From Takakia lepidozioides (taxonomy: Eukaryota; Streptophyta; Takakiopsida; Takakiales; Takakiaceae): a DNA stretch of 64,000 bases. The stretch lies in the NCBI GenBank assembly GCA_030704615.1, contig CM060731.1:65390756-65454755 (forward strand), read 5' to 3'. The notes under the pieces were generated by a model. The model was not told the origin of the DNA and made no database searches. It was given only the letters and a program-made list of their open reading frames with translations. Below are positions 9,945 through 18,912 of this stretch, piece by piece. Made by a program: the position numbers and the translations under genes. Within the stretch, counting starts at the first letter, position 1, and each line of letters starts with the position of its first letter.

Positions 9945-11204
9945 ATGGATGAAGGCATTTGCCTTCTGGACTTGTTTGGCGGGATCGGCACCGGATTGGC
10001 TGCTGTGCTACAGGCAGGTGTGCGGGTAAGGCGTTACCTGTATGTGGAGAGGGATGAGACTGCACGACGCGTCTCACTGCGCCATGTGGCTCAGTTGGTA
10101 TAGCAGTACCCTGACTTGTTGCCTGTGTCTGCAGTTCGTGGATACCAACAAGCCTTGCCAGCAGACATTTCCTTGTTGGGGGCGCAGGATTTGGAGCAGG
10201 TTGGCTCCATTGATGTGATAGTGGCAGGTTGGCCCTGCCAAGGGCATTCATCAGCCAGGCATGGCAATGGATTGCGAGACTCGAGGACGGGTCTGTTTTG
10301 GGAGATGGTGCGGGTTTTGCGCCACTTGCAGCTTCATCAAGCTGTATCTCCAGCATACACCTTGGAGAATGTGCCATTGATGGGTGATTCTCGGGCCATG
10401 GTGATGGCCAGTGTGCATCAAGTCCGGTCGTGGCTTGGGTCAGCAGTGTTGCTGGATGCAGCTGCAGTGGGGTCACGGGCTCATCGTCCACGGCTTTGGT
10501 GGACTAACTTGATGCCACCCGCACTGCTCAAGTGTGCATTTGATGGGGTGCAGCGGCCAGCACACCTCACCGTGGATGGCATTTTGGACACAGGGAGGCA
10601 GTCTCAACGTGTGAGACACGATGACCGTTTGCCTTTGGCAGTGGTCAACAAGGTGGGTCAACCACGAGCAACATTACCTACACTGCTCAGCTTCCCAGAA
10701 TCCCATGCTTTTCGGGATGGTGGACCTGGCCTCTTGTGGGATAGCCAGTTGCAACAGTTAGTGGAGCCTAATGCCGACGAGCGAGAGCGGGCTATGGGAT
10801 TTTCCACTGGGACCACGGCGGTGCCTTCTCTTTCTGAGGCATCACGTCGTCAGGTGTTGGGGCAAGCAATGGATCTCAATTGCTTGACCTGGATTATCAG
10901 CTTGGCTATGGCTGAGCAATGTAGAGTGCGGAGTGCACTTCCCTTGACGGTCTCTCTGCCTACCGAGACGGTACAGGCGGCAAGTGGGGGCGAGCCGGTG
11001 AGGACCACGGGGTGTAGACATCCATGGCACACGTGGGAGGTGCTCGAGGTTCAGAGGGAGTTGGCAGCCAAGGCAGCTGTGATGGATGAGGTTGGGGATT
11101 CTTCTCGGGATGAGGAGGTTCTCAATGATGAGATGATGGGGCAGGATGAGGCCTTATCATTGACTGAGCAGGAAGGGAGTACTGCTCAAGAGGTTGCAGC
11201 ATAG
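9945..11204 (+). pseudogene. DNMT3-like cytosine-5 DNA methyltransferase domain inside pol
   Basis: Cytosine-C5 methyltransferase domain joined in frame behind the protease. It would transfer methyl from S-adenosylmethionine to cytosine in DNA. Motif I is LLDLFGGIGTGLAAVLQAG (9963-10018). Motif IV is AGWPCQGHS, with the catalytic Cys codon at 10236-10238. Motif VI is LENVPLMGD, with ENV at 10365-10373. The motif VIII region is GSRAHRPRLWWTNL (about 10469-10510). The C-terminal motifs are DERERAMGFSTGT and RRQVLGQAMDL (about 10780-10880). Spacing and the motif I and VIII context resemble DNMT3 more than DNMT1/CMT. A TAG at 10101-10103 splits the domain; copy 2 has CAG there, so it is a single C-to-T nonsense change. 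The tail to 11204 is acidic and unrecognised. All catalytic motifs are otherwise present. Confidence 0.88.
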
Positions 11205-11217
11205 CAACCACGAGACG

Positions 11218-12330
11218 CGTCCTCTACCTCTAAGCCCACTGGACTTAAGGTTGCAGTTACGGAGGACAATTGGGAGCCTGACATTGGACCCATTGTCACC
11301 GGAGGAGAGAGACGACGTATACGGTGGTTCCTGAGGGCTTACAGGAATTGCTTTGCCTTCAGTTTGAAGGACTTGGGAGCACTGAAGGGTCAAGAGATCC
11401 GTATTGAGTTGGCCACTGACACGCCAATCTTTCGGAGACCCTATAGATACAGTGACATAGAGAGGTCTTTGATTCAGATGAGGACTCAAGATCTCTAGGA
11501 GGCAGGTTTGGTGGAGCTCTCTGGTGGAGAGTATGCTTCAGCCACAGTGATGCCAGCCAAGAAGGATGTCTATGGCAATTGGACGGAGAGACGTATGTGC
11601 GGTGATTACCGGCCTGTAAATCGTCAGACCAAGTCCGATAGGTATGCCATGCCGACACCAGAGGAGATCTTTGATGCCATTGGGCATTCCAAGGTTTTTA
11701 GCACGTTGGATTTACGATCCGGATATCACCAGTTGCCGATCAAGGAGGCGGATAAGCAAAAGACGGCATTCTGGGGGATCAATGAGCACGGGAAGGATTG
11801 CCTATACCAGTGGCGGTTCTTACCATTTGGGCTTAAAAACGCTCCTGCTGAGTCTCAAAGAGTCATGGACAGGATTCTAGCAGGGGTGGAGTTTGCTCGG
11901 TGCTACATAGATGACATCATCATCTTTAGTGCTACGGTGGAGGAGCATGAGAGACACCTTCAGGGGGTATTTGAGCGCTTGAGGGATAGTCCTAGCTCAA
12001 GGCCTTGTGGTCAGTTGAGGCAAGAAGTAGAGGAAGCGCTCCATGAAGTGGGAGACTAGCCAGATTGAGTATCTGGGTCACATGATATATCCTGGAGGAT
12101 TGGGGGTACAGCAGACTAAGGTAGAGTCCATTGCACAGGTTCCACGCCCCACGGATGTGAGCCGAGTTTGAGCTTTCATGGGGTTAGAAAACTATTACAG
12201 ACGGTTTGTTAAGGGATTTAGTGCCATTGCAAAGGCTCTAACAAAGCTGACCAAGGTGGACCAGGAGTGGCAGTGGAAAGATGAGCAAGAACAAGCTTTT
12301 CAAGAGCTCAAGGTGAGGTTGACCTCGGTG
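11218..12330 (+). pseudogene. pol: Reverse transcriptase domain of Ty3 copy 1
   Basis: Ty3-type reverse transcriptase. Recognisable blocks are CGDYRPVNRQTKSDRYAMP, FSTLDLRSGYHQLPI, TAFWGINEHG, FGLKNAPAE and the catalytic YIDD box (11904-11915), then YYRRFVKGFSAIAKALTKL in the connection. It is broken by a TAG at 11496-11498 where copy 2 has TGG, a TGA near 12,168 where copy 2 has CGA, and a segment at about 11,986-12,060 whose sequence differs completely from copy 2. It cannot make active enzyme as read. Confidence 0.88.
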
Positions 12331-12359
12331 CCCATCTTGAGACGACCTATCAGGGGGCG

Positions 12360-12730
12360 TCCTTTCAGCTGCATACAGATTGGAGCATGCTGGGGTTTGG
12401 AGCGGTGCTCACACAGGTGGATGATGAGGGAAGAGAGTTCGTAGTGGCTTATGTTAGCCGCTCGAACAATGCTGCAGAGTCTGAGTATAGCTCATATGAG
12501 GGAGAATGCTTAGCTGCAGTGTGGGCCGTGGCACACTTCAGGTGCTATCTATACGGCAATCTCTTCACCCTTGTCACGGATCACCAACCACTCAAGTGGT
12601 TGATGGAGTCAGACAAGCTTACGGGGAAGCTTGCACGGTGGGCACTCATCCTTCAAGAGTATGACTTTCAGGTGGTGCATCGACCGGGTTTGGTCAATCA
12701 CAATGCAGATGGGTTGAGTCACAATCCATG
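12360..12730 (+). pseudogene. RNase H domain of Ty3 copy 1
   Basis: Follows the reverse transcriptase after a one-base shift near 12,355. Blocks are DWSMLGFGAVLTQVDDEGRE, EYSSYEGECLAAVWAV and VTDHQPLKWLMESDKL, ending in HRPGLVNHNADGLS. This is the usual Ty3 RNase H (DEDD type), which degrades RNA in RNA-DNA hybrids. Confidence 0.8.
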
Positions 12731-12823
12731 CACGAGCCAACAGGATGATACTGGAGCTCGGGGGCATGGTGAGACGGACGAGGAGATGGTGCCGGATGGC
12801 ATGCATCTGCATTTCTGTGTATC

Positions 12824-14185
12824 TTGGCAGTGGAAGGCCAGGTTGGACCTGCAACAGGGATGACTATAGATCAAGTGTCTGAGGACCCTGAGGCCAGCAA
12901 TGAGCAAGGTGGCGCCAAAGATATACATGAGGATTCAGTTGTGTTGGACTACCTCCGCACTGGAGACACTGCAGCCACTGTGACTACCAAGGAGAGGGAT
13001 CGGATCCTACAACGAGCCAAGAGGTTCAAGTGGGAGGGGACACACCTGCTCCGAGTGTGGGAGGATGGTCGAGTGAGGATTGTGCCTCACCCAACACAGC
13101 GGGCACGGTTAGTGCGGCATGCCCACGAGGAGTTGGGGCATTTTGGGGTGCGACGCACCCATAGCCTACTGCAGGGGCAGTATTGGTGGCGTGGTATGCA
13201 CACAGTGGTGCAACAATTTGTGGCTAGGTGCATGGTGTGTGACAGGGTGCGTGCTTCATTCAATGCCCCTACTCCACAATTGCACCCTCTTCCGATCATG
13301 GGATTGGGCTACAGGTGGAGTCTTGACTTCGCAGGGCCGTTGCCACTGACCATGCGTCACAACAAGTACGTGTTGGTGATGGTGGAGCACTTCTCCAAAT
13401 GGATTGAGTTGGTTCCATTGCCTGATAAGGCTAGTGAGGGAGCTGCGTATGCATTCTTGGATTGTGTGCTTAGCCGATTCGGTGCTCCAGCTGAGGTACT
13501 CACGAACCAAGGGAGAGAGTTCTTGGGGGAGTTTCAGGCTTTGTGTGACAAGGCCTTGATAGACCACCGCACCACTTCTCGGGATCATCCTGAGGCCGAT
13601 GGCTTGGCAGAGAGAGTTGTTCAGACAGTAAAGAGGGGTTTGCGCAAGTATGGCTTGCAGAAGGGACACCTAGGAGATTGGGACCTTCAGTTACCCTGGT
13701 TAGCCATGGGCTACAGGTTCAGCAAGCAAGCATCATTTGCCTCCTTCTCACCATACTTTCTTCTCTTTGGCCGAGAGCCGGATTTGCCTATATCCATTCG
13801 CAGAGAAGCTGCTACAGTTCTTAATCTTTACGATCCGGACGTGTGGGCACATGCATGTGAGCAGCGTGCAGAGTTGTTCAAGAAAGTCATGCCTATGGCT
13901 TTTGAGAACCTTGCCATTGCACAACACCGTGATACGTTGAGATATGCTACCATACGTGGTGGGGGCTATCGTCCTAGGGTTCGGAGATTCAACCCTGGTG
14001 ACTATGTCTATCTGCAGCAGACTGCTCCTATGACCTTGGATGTGACTGCAGGACGTGTTATTTTGAGGGTTCGAGAGGTCTTGCCCTCAGGCGTCTTGGT
14101 CTTGGAGGGTCGGGATGGCATAACTTGGAAGGACCATGTGCGTAATTGTGCGCTATGTCACCTTCCGAAGTCGATGCAGGGATGA
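12824..14185 (+). pseudogene. int: Integrase of Ty3 copy 1, catalytic Asp lost
   Basis: Open frame of 453 codons. An HHCC zinc-binding region (HAHEELGHFGVRRTHSLL, then CMVCDRVR) spans about 13,105-13,250. The catalytic core has WSLDFAGPLP (first Asp) and HPEADGLAERVVQTVKRG (Glu). The second acidic residue is replaced: LTNQGREF has Asn, codon 13505-13507, where copy 2 has LTDQGREF. This would abolish DDE strand transfer. The C-terminal part (RFNPGDYVYLQQTAP, GRVILRVREVLP, WKDHVRNC) matches the GPY/F-like DNA-binding module. It joins a PHD finger after a frameshift near 14,185. Confidence 0.88.
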
Positions 14186-14213
14186 CCCAAACCTGGCAGT
14201 GGTATCTGCAAGT

Positions 14214-14363
14214 TTGAGGTGCATGTTGTGTGGGTCTGCTAAAGGGGCAGCCACCATGCTGGTGTGTGATCGATGCTCTAGAGGTTGGCATATGGGATGC
14301 TTGACTCCACCTCTTGAGATGGTTACGGATGGGGATTGGTTATGTCCACAATGCATTGGATAG
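14214..14363 (+). CDS. PHD zinc finger at the C-terminus of the Ty3 polyprotein
   Basis: Canonical Cys4-His-Cys3 PHD finger: CMLC, CDRC, WHMGC and CPQC, with the usual LVCDRCSRGWHMGCL core and DGDWLCPQC close. PHD fingers commonly read methylated or unmodified histone H3 tails. It occupies the position where many Ty3 elements carry a chromodomain after integrase. In copy 2 the integrase tail runs in frame into the same Cys-rich sequence, so fusion is probably ancestral; here a frameshift near 14,180 separates the two. The stop codon TAG is at 14361-14363. Confidence 0.88.
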   Translation: MRCMLCGSAKGAATMLVCDRCSRGWHMGCLTPPLEMVTDGDWLCPQCIG

Positions 14364-14603
14364 TGGGAGTGGATACAACCATGGAAGGCTAACAAGCAAC
14401 GCAAGGCCCAGCTACAGGAGACCTTGAATACACGAGGTCCTAGCTCAAGTTCACAGATTGCAAGACGGTGACTAACGATGGGGCTACTCTTGTACCCGGC
14501 CTCTTGGTCAATAGAGTTTGAGTACAATAAGGATAGTGATAGAGGACTTAGTACGGCTGTGGCTATTACATCTGGTAGCTATCTGGAGTTAGAATGACCT
14601 ATC

Positions 14604-14622
14604 CACCAGCTAGGGGGCCGAT
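14604..14622 (+). promoter_or_regulatory. Probable polypurine tract before the right terminal repeats
   Basis: The sequence CACCAGCTAGGGGGCCGATT directly precedes unit A at 14623, and copy 2 has the almost identical CACCAGCTAGGGGGGCGATT at 45829-45847. Position, G-run and conservation fit the plus-strand primer of an LTR element. It abuts unit A, not unit B. Confidence 0.5.
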
Positions 14623-15149
14623 TGTGGCAGACTACTTTATTGTGCATATATGTGTGGTGTGGTTTGGACAACGATGTAGTTGTGTAGCGATACATATGCG
14701 CACGACAGCTGTCAAGTTAAATAAGCACAATGTGAAACTAACTAGAATAAAGCTAGTTATTTGTATTTAACACTTGGATTTAGGTCAAGTGTTAAATCAG
14801 GTGTCAAGTTTAGTTTGACACCTGAACCGTCTTATCTTCACGAGAGCGTCAGTCGCGCAGCTCATCTCTCTCGAGTTGAGCCTGCGCGATCGAGCTCCTG
14901 CATCGTTGAGGACTGAGTGTGCTTATGATGGGAGTATAGGTTGTTGTGGGGTGGAGTCCCCATAGCTTGGGGTGCCCCTGGCTCGACTTCTATTTTAAAG
15001 AGTGATAGCGATGGATTTCATATTTCTTGTGTTGAGAGTGTGTGTCTTTTAGCTTGTTTATCATTGTGGCAGACTACTTTATTGTGCATATATGTGTGGT
15101 GTGGTTTGGACAGCGATGTAGTTGTGTAGCGATACGTATGCGCACGACA
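14623..15149 (+). repeat. Right terminal repeats of Ty3 copy 1, arrangement A-B-A
   Basis: Three blocks: A1 14623-14707 (85 bp, TGTGGCAG...CACGACA), then GC, B 14710-15063 (354 bp, TGTCAAG...TTATCA), then A2 15065-15149 (85 bp). A1 and A2 differ at two positions. B matches the left end of the element. B holds two hairpins with perfect 11-bp arms: 14766-14776 with 14786-14796 (9-nt loop) and 14797-14807 with 14815-14825 (7-nt loop). The element terminus is the end of A2, followed by the AAGG flank. Confidence 0.82.
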
Positions 15150-16191
15150 AAGGGGAGGAGAGATTCGGCTCCTGTAAGAGGAAATTGAACACTCCACCTG
15201 GTTTGGATTCAGATTCCCACAGGGCAAACCGTGATAATTTATGGAAGCCTCGTGTTCCCCTGCATGACAGCTCCATGTCCGGAACCTCCATTGTGGAGGA
15301 ACCTCCAACACGACGGCAAGCTCCAGCATCAAACAGTGCCACTGAAATGGTGCAAGAGAGAATTAACCCCCTTGATGTGCTTGAGTCCGCATGCCCCGAC
15401 CACGTTTGGCACATAGAACGCACAAGTGTAGGGTCTCGTGTGAAATGTACAGCGATCAGGGCAACTAATTTTGAGAAGTGCACTTCATCTATATCCAGAG
15501 GTGGTGCCCGAACTCTTGCTCCGACTTTCACGGGCTTGATGCGTCCATACGGTCAACCAGAAGCCAAGAACCACAAATTCTGGTTCTGCGCAGATGATTG
15601 TGCCAGATGTGTGCATGGAACTGTGCGTCCTTCCGTAGTGATGAAGCCATCTCCTCCAACCGTTTGGCCCGTGAAGGTGGGAACACATCTCAGCTTTCAC
15701 GAGATTGAAATGCTGGAGGAGGTAGGTTTTTCCCTTGCGAGACAACCCCAACTCCATGCATGTGCTACTACTTCTGCATCCTCCCGGGTCCCCCCGGAAA
15801 ATCCTGACTTGTGGCCAACCAAACGAGATGGAAAGCTCGTTCGGCGTTTCCCTCCAACCGCTGAACACTTTGGCAAAGTGGAGTCCGCAAGAATGCTCCA
15901 AGCTCGTGTTGGAAGCACCACGGAAGTACCACATCCAGGATATGGTTGGGTATTCACAATCTTCACTTCCACATCTGCTGTTCATGACAGGACCTACGAC
16001 ATCACGGTTTCCAATTTCCCCAATTGCACATGTCCTGATTTTGTGAATATGCTATCAACCAGTTTGGGCAAGAGAGGTAAATTCATACCCTGCAAACATT
16101 TGTATTTCATATTTTTGAAGAGGATGGTTTGCGATCCCAAACGTGACAACTTCATTCACCAGGCCACTATGAGTTTCAACGAGGTCGATAC
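15150..16191 (+). pseudogene. MULE transposase gene, 3' part with SWIM zinc finger
   Basis: Continuation of the MULE gene after the Ty3 insertion, in the matching frame (EERFGSCKRKLN onward). The open frame extends to 16747, but only up to 16191 is it MULE. The C-terminal SWIM zinc finger, typical of MULE and FAR1-type proteins, is at about 16,015-16,110: CTCPDF, then PCKHLYFIFLKRM, giving the CxC...CxH pattern. The gene is then interrupted by an hAT element; FNEVDT is followed by the hAT terminus. Codons after 16192 are transposon sequence, not MULE. Confidence 0.75.
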
Positions 16192-16385
16192 CAGTGTTGG
16201 GCGGTTACCCGCCTGGGCCCCGGGTAACCGCCGGTTCCGGTTCCGGTTATGTGGAACCGGACCCGCCTGTGCAGAACCGGAACCGGAACCGGAACCAGGT
16301 TCCAGCTATGACCACATGTGTGGGAACCGGGTTTGGGGTTTAGGGTTCCGGTTCCGGTTCCGGTTCCACCCGTGGGCTGTAGCCC
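16192..16385. repeat. hAT left end: TIR, hairpin and GGTTCC repeats
   Basis: The 15-bp TIR overlaps a hairpin with perfect 12-bp arms (16200-16211 with 16221-16232; GGCGGTTACCCG and CGGGTAACCGCC). Behind it lie direct and inverted runs of GGTTCC/GGAACC up to about 16,372. Such subterminal repeats usually bind hAT transposase. The right end (24,570-24,780) has the same hexamer. Confidence 0.85.
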
Positions 16386-16850
16386 TAAGTGTCTCTACGT
16401 GCGCGGTTCATGATGCGGCGATGCGGAAGGTAATCGGCCACGCCGTAGTGCTGCAATATGCGGTTGTCCCAGAAGGCCACATCATTGGCTTGCCATCTCC
16501 ATCTCACTGTGAATTCGGGCTTTGTAGCATGCGCAAACAGAAATCCCAGCAATGCATCGCTCTCGTCCTTTTGCAGATCCACAATGCGGGTCAGGAATCC
16601 TTGGCTCAGGAAGAGAGCCTTGCGCCCACTGTCAGGATGAGTGCGGATGAGAGGGTGCACCACTGGCGGGTGCTCTTTCACAGCTTCCTCCCACAGCGCC
16701 TTGGGGTCCCCTCGACCTTCGTAGTGGTACCGGGGCTGCGAGAATGACTTGACGAAGCTATGCTCTGCTTTTAGCCCAAGAAGAAATTGTTGCAATGGCT
16801 TTGAGAGCGCCTCGAAGGCTGCAATGCCGATTGCATCGCAGGCAGGTGAT
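16385..16850 (-). pseudogene. TauD-like dioxygenase, C-terminal exon
   Basis: C-terminal part of a taurine dioxygenase-type enzyme (Fe(II)/2-oxoglutarate dependent). On the minus strand: [15 protein letters not shown], then [16 protein letters not shown], then [22 protein letters not shown] with the distal His and the 2-oxoglutarate-binding Arg region, then HRRIMNRA. An acceptor-like sequence (cattgcag) precedes the first codons. The N-terminal half is at 18,530-18,912. It lies inside the hAT element and is almost certainly captured. Confidence 0.8.
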
Positions 16851-17084
16851 CTCTTGTTCTTCGTAGTGCTGCAACACTCTGTCAAGCACAGTTTTGTGGA
16901 AGTCCGTTGTCTTCTAATCTGTCTGCTTCTTTATGCCGTCTTCATGGGCTCCCTTTGTGCCCTCTCCTTTACTGGTGCCTCTCGTTCTCTCTTTGTTTGT
17001 CTTCTTCTTTTACCTTTGCGCGGATCCGCTGGGGAACGAGCTGGGAACAGCTCGATGTATAACTCATTAGAGTTATGTTGTCAA

Positions 17085-17640
17085 ACTCATGGCAACTGCC
17101 TTCTTGAATTGTGACGCTGATCGCGCGCCCTGAAGCCAAACATGAACTACCAATGTGGCTCAGAGATAGCAATTTCCGCCTTTGCCCCTATGATTGTAAT
17201 ATCTTGGGTGAGACGAGTGCTTTGGAGTTTTAGAATGCCCTCTCCTTCCAGCTTATTTTGTTACTCAGTATAGTTATATGCAGAAGTGAAAGACATTGCA
17301 ATTACATTTTTGAATTCCTACGTTGATCAAGCGCCCTGAAGCGCCCGCCCTGAAGTTCGATACAGCCAATTCCCCTCGTGTCCCTACGATTGTAGCATCT
17401 TCGGCGAGCTTTGTATTTCCAGGTAGTTCTGTAATATATTTGTATGCAGCCAAGAAGTAATACACTTTGCAAATACCTTCTCAAATTTTTACCGTTTGAT
17501 CAAGTGCCTGAAGCCAAACATGAACTGCACATAGTGGCTCAGATATAGTGAAGTCTCCCTCTGTCCGATTGGAACAACTTGGGTGTGACAGGAAATGTGC
17601 CTCCTTGTTCCGAGCTCTGGATTTTCCTGTGCCCTCTCCT
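17085..17640. repeat. Three degenerate repeats of about 200 bp
   Basis: The motif GATCAAGCGCCCTGAAG followed about 60 bp later by GATTGTAATATCTTGG-like sequence recurs three times (near 17,110, 17,325 and 17,500), with moderate divergence. It lies in the presumed intron between the two TauD exons. No coding capacity was seen. Confidence 0.5.
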
Positions 17641-18529
17641 TTCTAGATATATGTTTTCTTCTCTTTCTCTTCTGTGATCTATTGTGTATTCCAAGATAGC
17701 CAATATTTCATAGAGGTCTTCCATTACAGGATCAGAAATGCTTGGCAGCATATCTACAAAAGTCCTTGACTCTTAGACAATCCCTTGATTATCAGTTGTT
17801 TTTCAGCTGCTTGTTGAGGGCCCCACTCCCTTTCTTGTTTCATTCTTCTCTAGTCCCTTCAGTTCTTTGGGATTTCAATAGAAAGTATCATTTCATTTCT
17901 CTTTCTTTCAAATATATCTCGCCTCAGGAAGCTTTTACATCTCTGTCAATCAGTCTTTCAGCAGCCTTGGCTTCTATTGGGGGGTTCTACAAGAAGCAGC
18001 TGGCATCTGTAAATCTTAAGTTGGCCTTCTTTGTCTATTGTATGAGCTCTTTACCTGCACATGATTGTGTATACGTGAGAGCTAGAAAGAAAATGAGCAG
18101 GTGAAAGGGGATGATGCATGCTCGTCCCCATCCTTATAACTGGTAGCGTTTAAGCTTGTAGTGATGTGTGGCAAGCATGTGTTGTTTCTTGCACAGAGAA
18201 CCTGTCTTTCTCACCTCCTATGTAGTTTCCTGGATGGCCTAGACCACAATGTCAACCTCTTAATTAGTGGAATTCTGGTGCTTATCAGGGCAAGAAATTC
18301 TCACATCAGTATGCTCAGATCTGAAACAGTTGCAAAGATGGTATGGCTGCTGCAGAGATCGGGGATAGGGTCGACAACAGCACCTAAGAGGAGGCTCTGT
18401 CTGCAAGTTTGAACAGAACCCAGGACTGGAGTTGAATGTGCAAAGTGTCACAGGTGAAATGGGAATTGCCGGGGATCACTGAAATTGCTCTTTAAGTTCA
18501 TCCATCTGCACTTCAAGAACGAGGGAAAC

Positions 18530-18912
18530 AGGGTATCACCACCCACGGGAGGTATGAGCTTGCCCGCTCAGGATTGTGCCCAAGGGCGGTGTCTCAATGA
18601 AAGTGACGTCGGTGTGCCACTTATCATTGTCTGGGGGTGATCACCGTCAGAATCCAGTACCATGATTTCCTCTAACTCGGGGCCTAAGTTTGGGTAGATT
18701 GGATGTATGTGCAAATCACCGAAACGCTTGGCGAAGGCGTGCTGTTGGTGTGGAGTGATCGGCTGGTTGCGGAAGAAGAAGAGCACCTGATACTGAAGTA
18801 AGGCGTCGTTGATGGCTGCCTGCTCTGCATCCTGCAACGGTTCCGCCAGAGAAATGCCTTCGACCACGGCGCCGATGGCCCTCGTGAGTGGAGTGATTTG
18901 CAGAGTACTCAT
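18530..18912 (-). pseudogene. TauD-like dioxygenase, N-terminal exon
   Basis: Starts with ATG at 18912 (MSTLQITPLTRAIGAVVEG) and runs through FFFRNQPITPHQQHAFAKRFG, a typical TauD N-terminus. The metal-binding HxD motif (DKWHTDVTF) is encoded at about 18,600-18,625 but in a shifted frame: a run of five C (one short of the expected frame) precedes it. A second slip precedes PPVGGDTLF near 18,545, where the exon seems to end. The enzyme family hydroxylates sulfonates such as taurine, and relatives act on other small substrates. The sequence looks much like proteobacterial TauD, yet the gene is split by an intron of about 1.7 kb. Confidence 0.78.

Larger units (their letters stand above)
2622..15149 (+). 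mobile_element. Ty3/gypsy retrotransposon copy 1, encoding a DNA methyltransferase and a PHD finger
   Basis: Full-span retroelement of 12.5 kb inside the MULE gene. The outer ends are TGTCAAG (2622) and CACGACA (15149), a perfect TGTC/GACA inverted terminus. AAGG flanks it on both sides (2618-2621 and 15150-15153), and removing the element plus one AAGG continues the MULE frame (PRLEG then EERFG). Domain order is gag, CCHC knuckle, protease, DNA methyltransferase, reverse transcriptase, RNase H, integrase, PHD finger; protease-RT-RNase H-integrase is the Ty3/gypsy order. It is decayed: TAG at 10101 in the methyltransferase, TAG at 11496 and a TGA near 12,168 in the reverse transcriptase, several frameshifts, and Asn replacing the second catalytic Asp of integrase. 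About 2.3 kb between the left repeat and the gag leader (2976-5300) includes a captured host-like gene fragment, and no tRNA primer site was recognised there. Confidence 0.85.

Noticed and set aside
16192-16747. The MULE 3' frame stays open beyond the SWIM finger to 16,747
   Set aside because: From 16,192 the frame reads through hAT terminal repeats; the Arg/Phe and Pro/Glu repeats are translated GGTTCC units.
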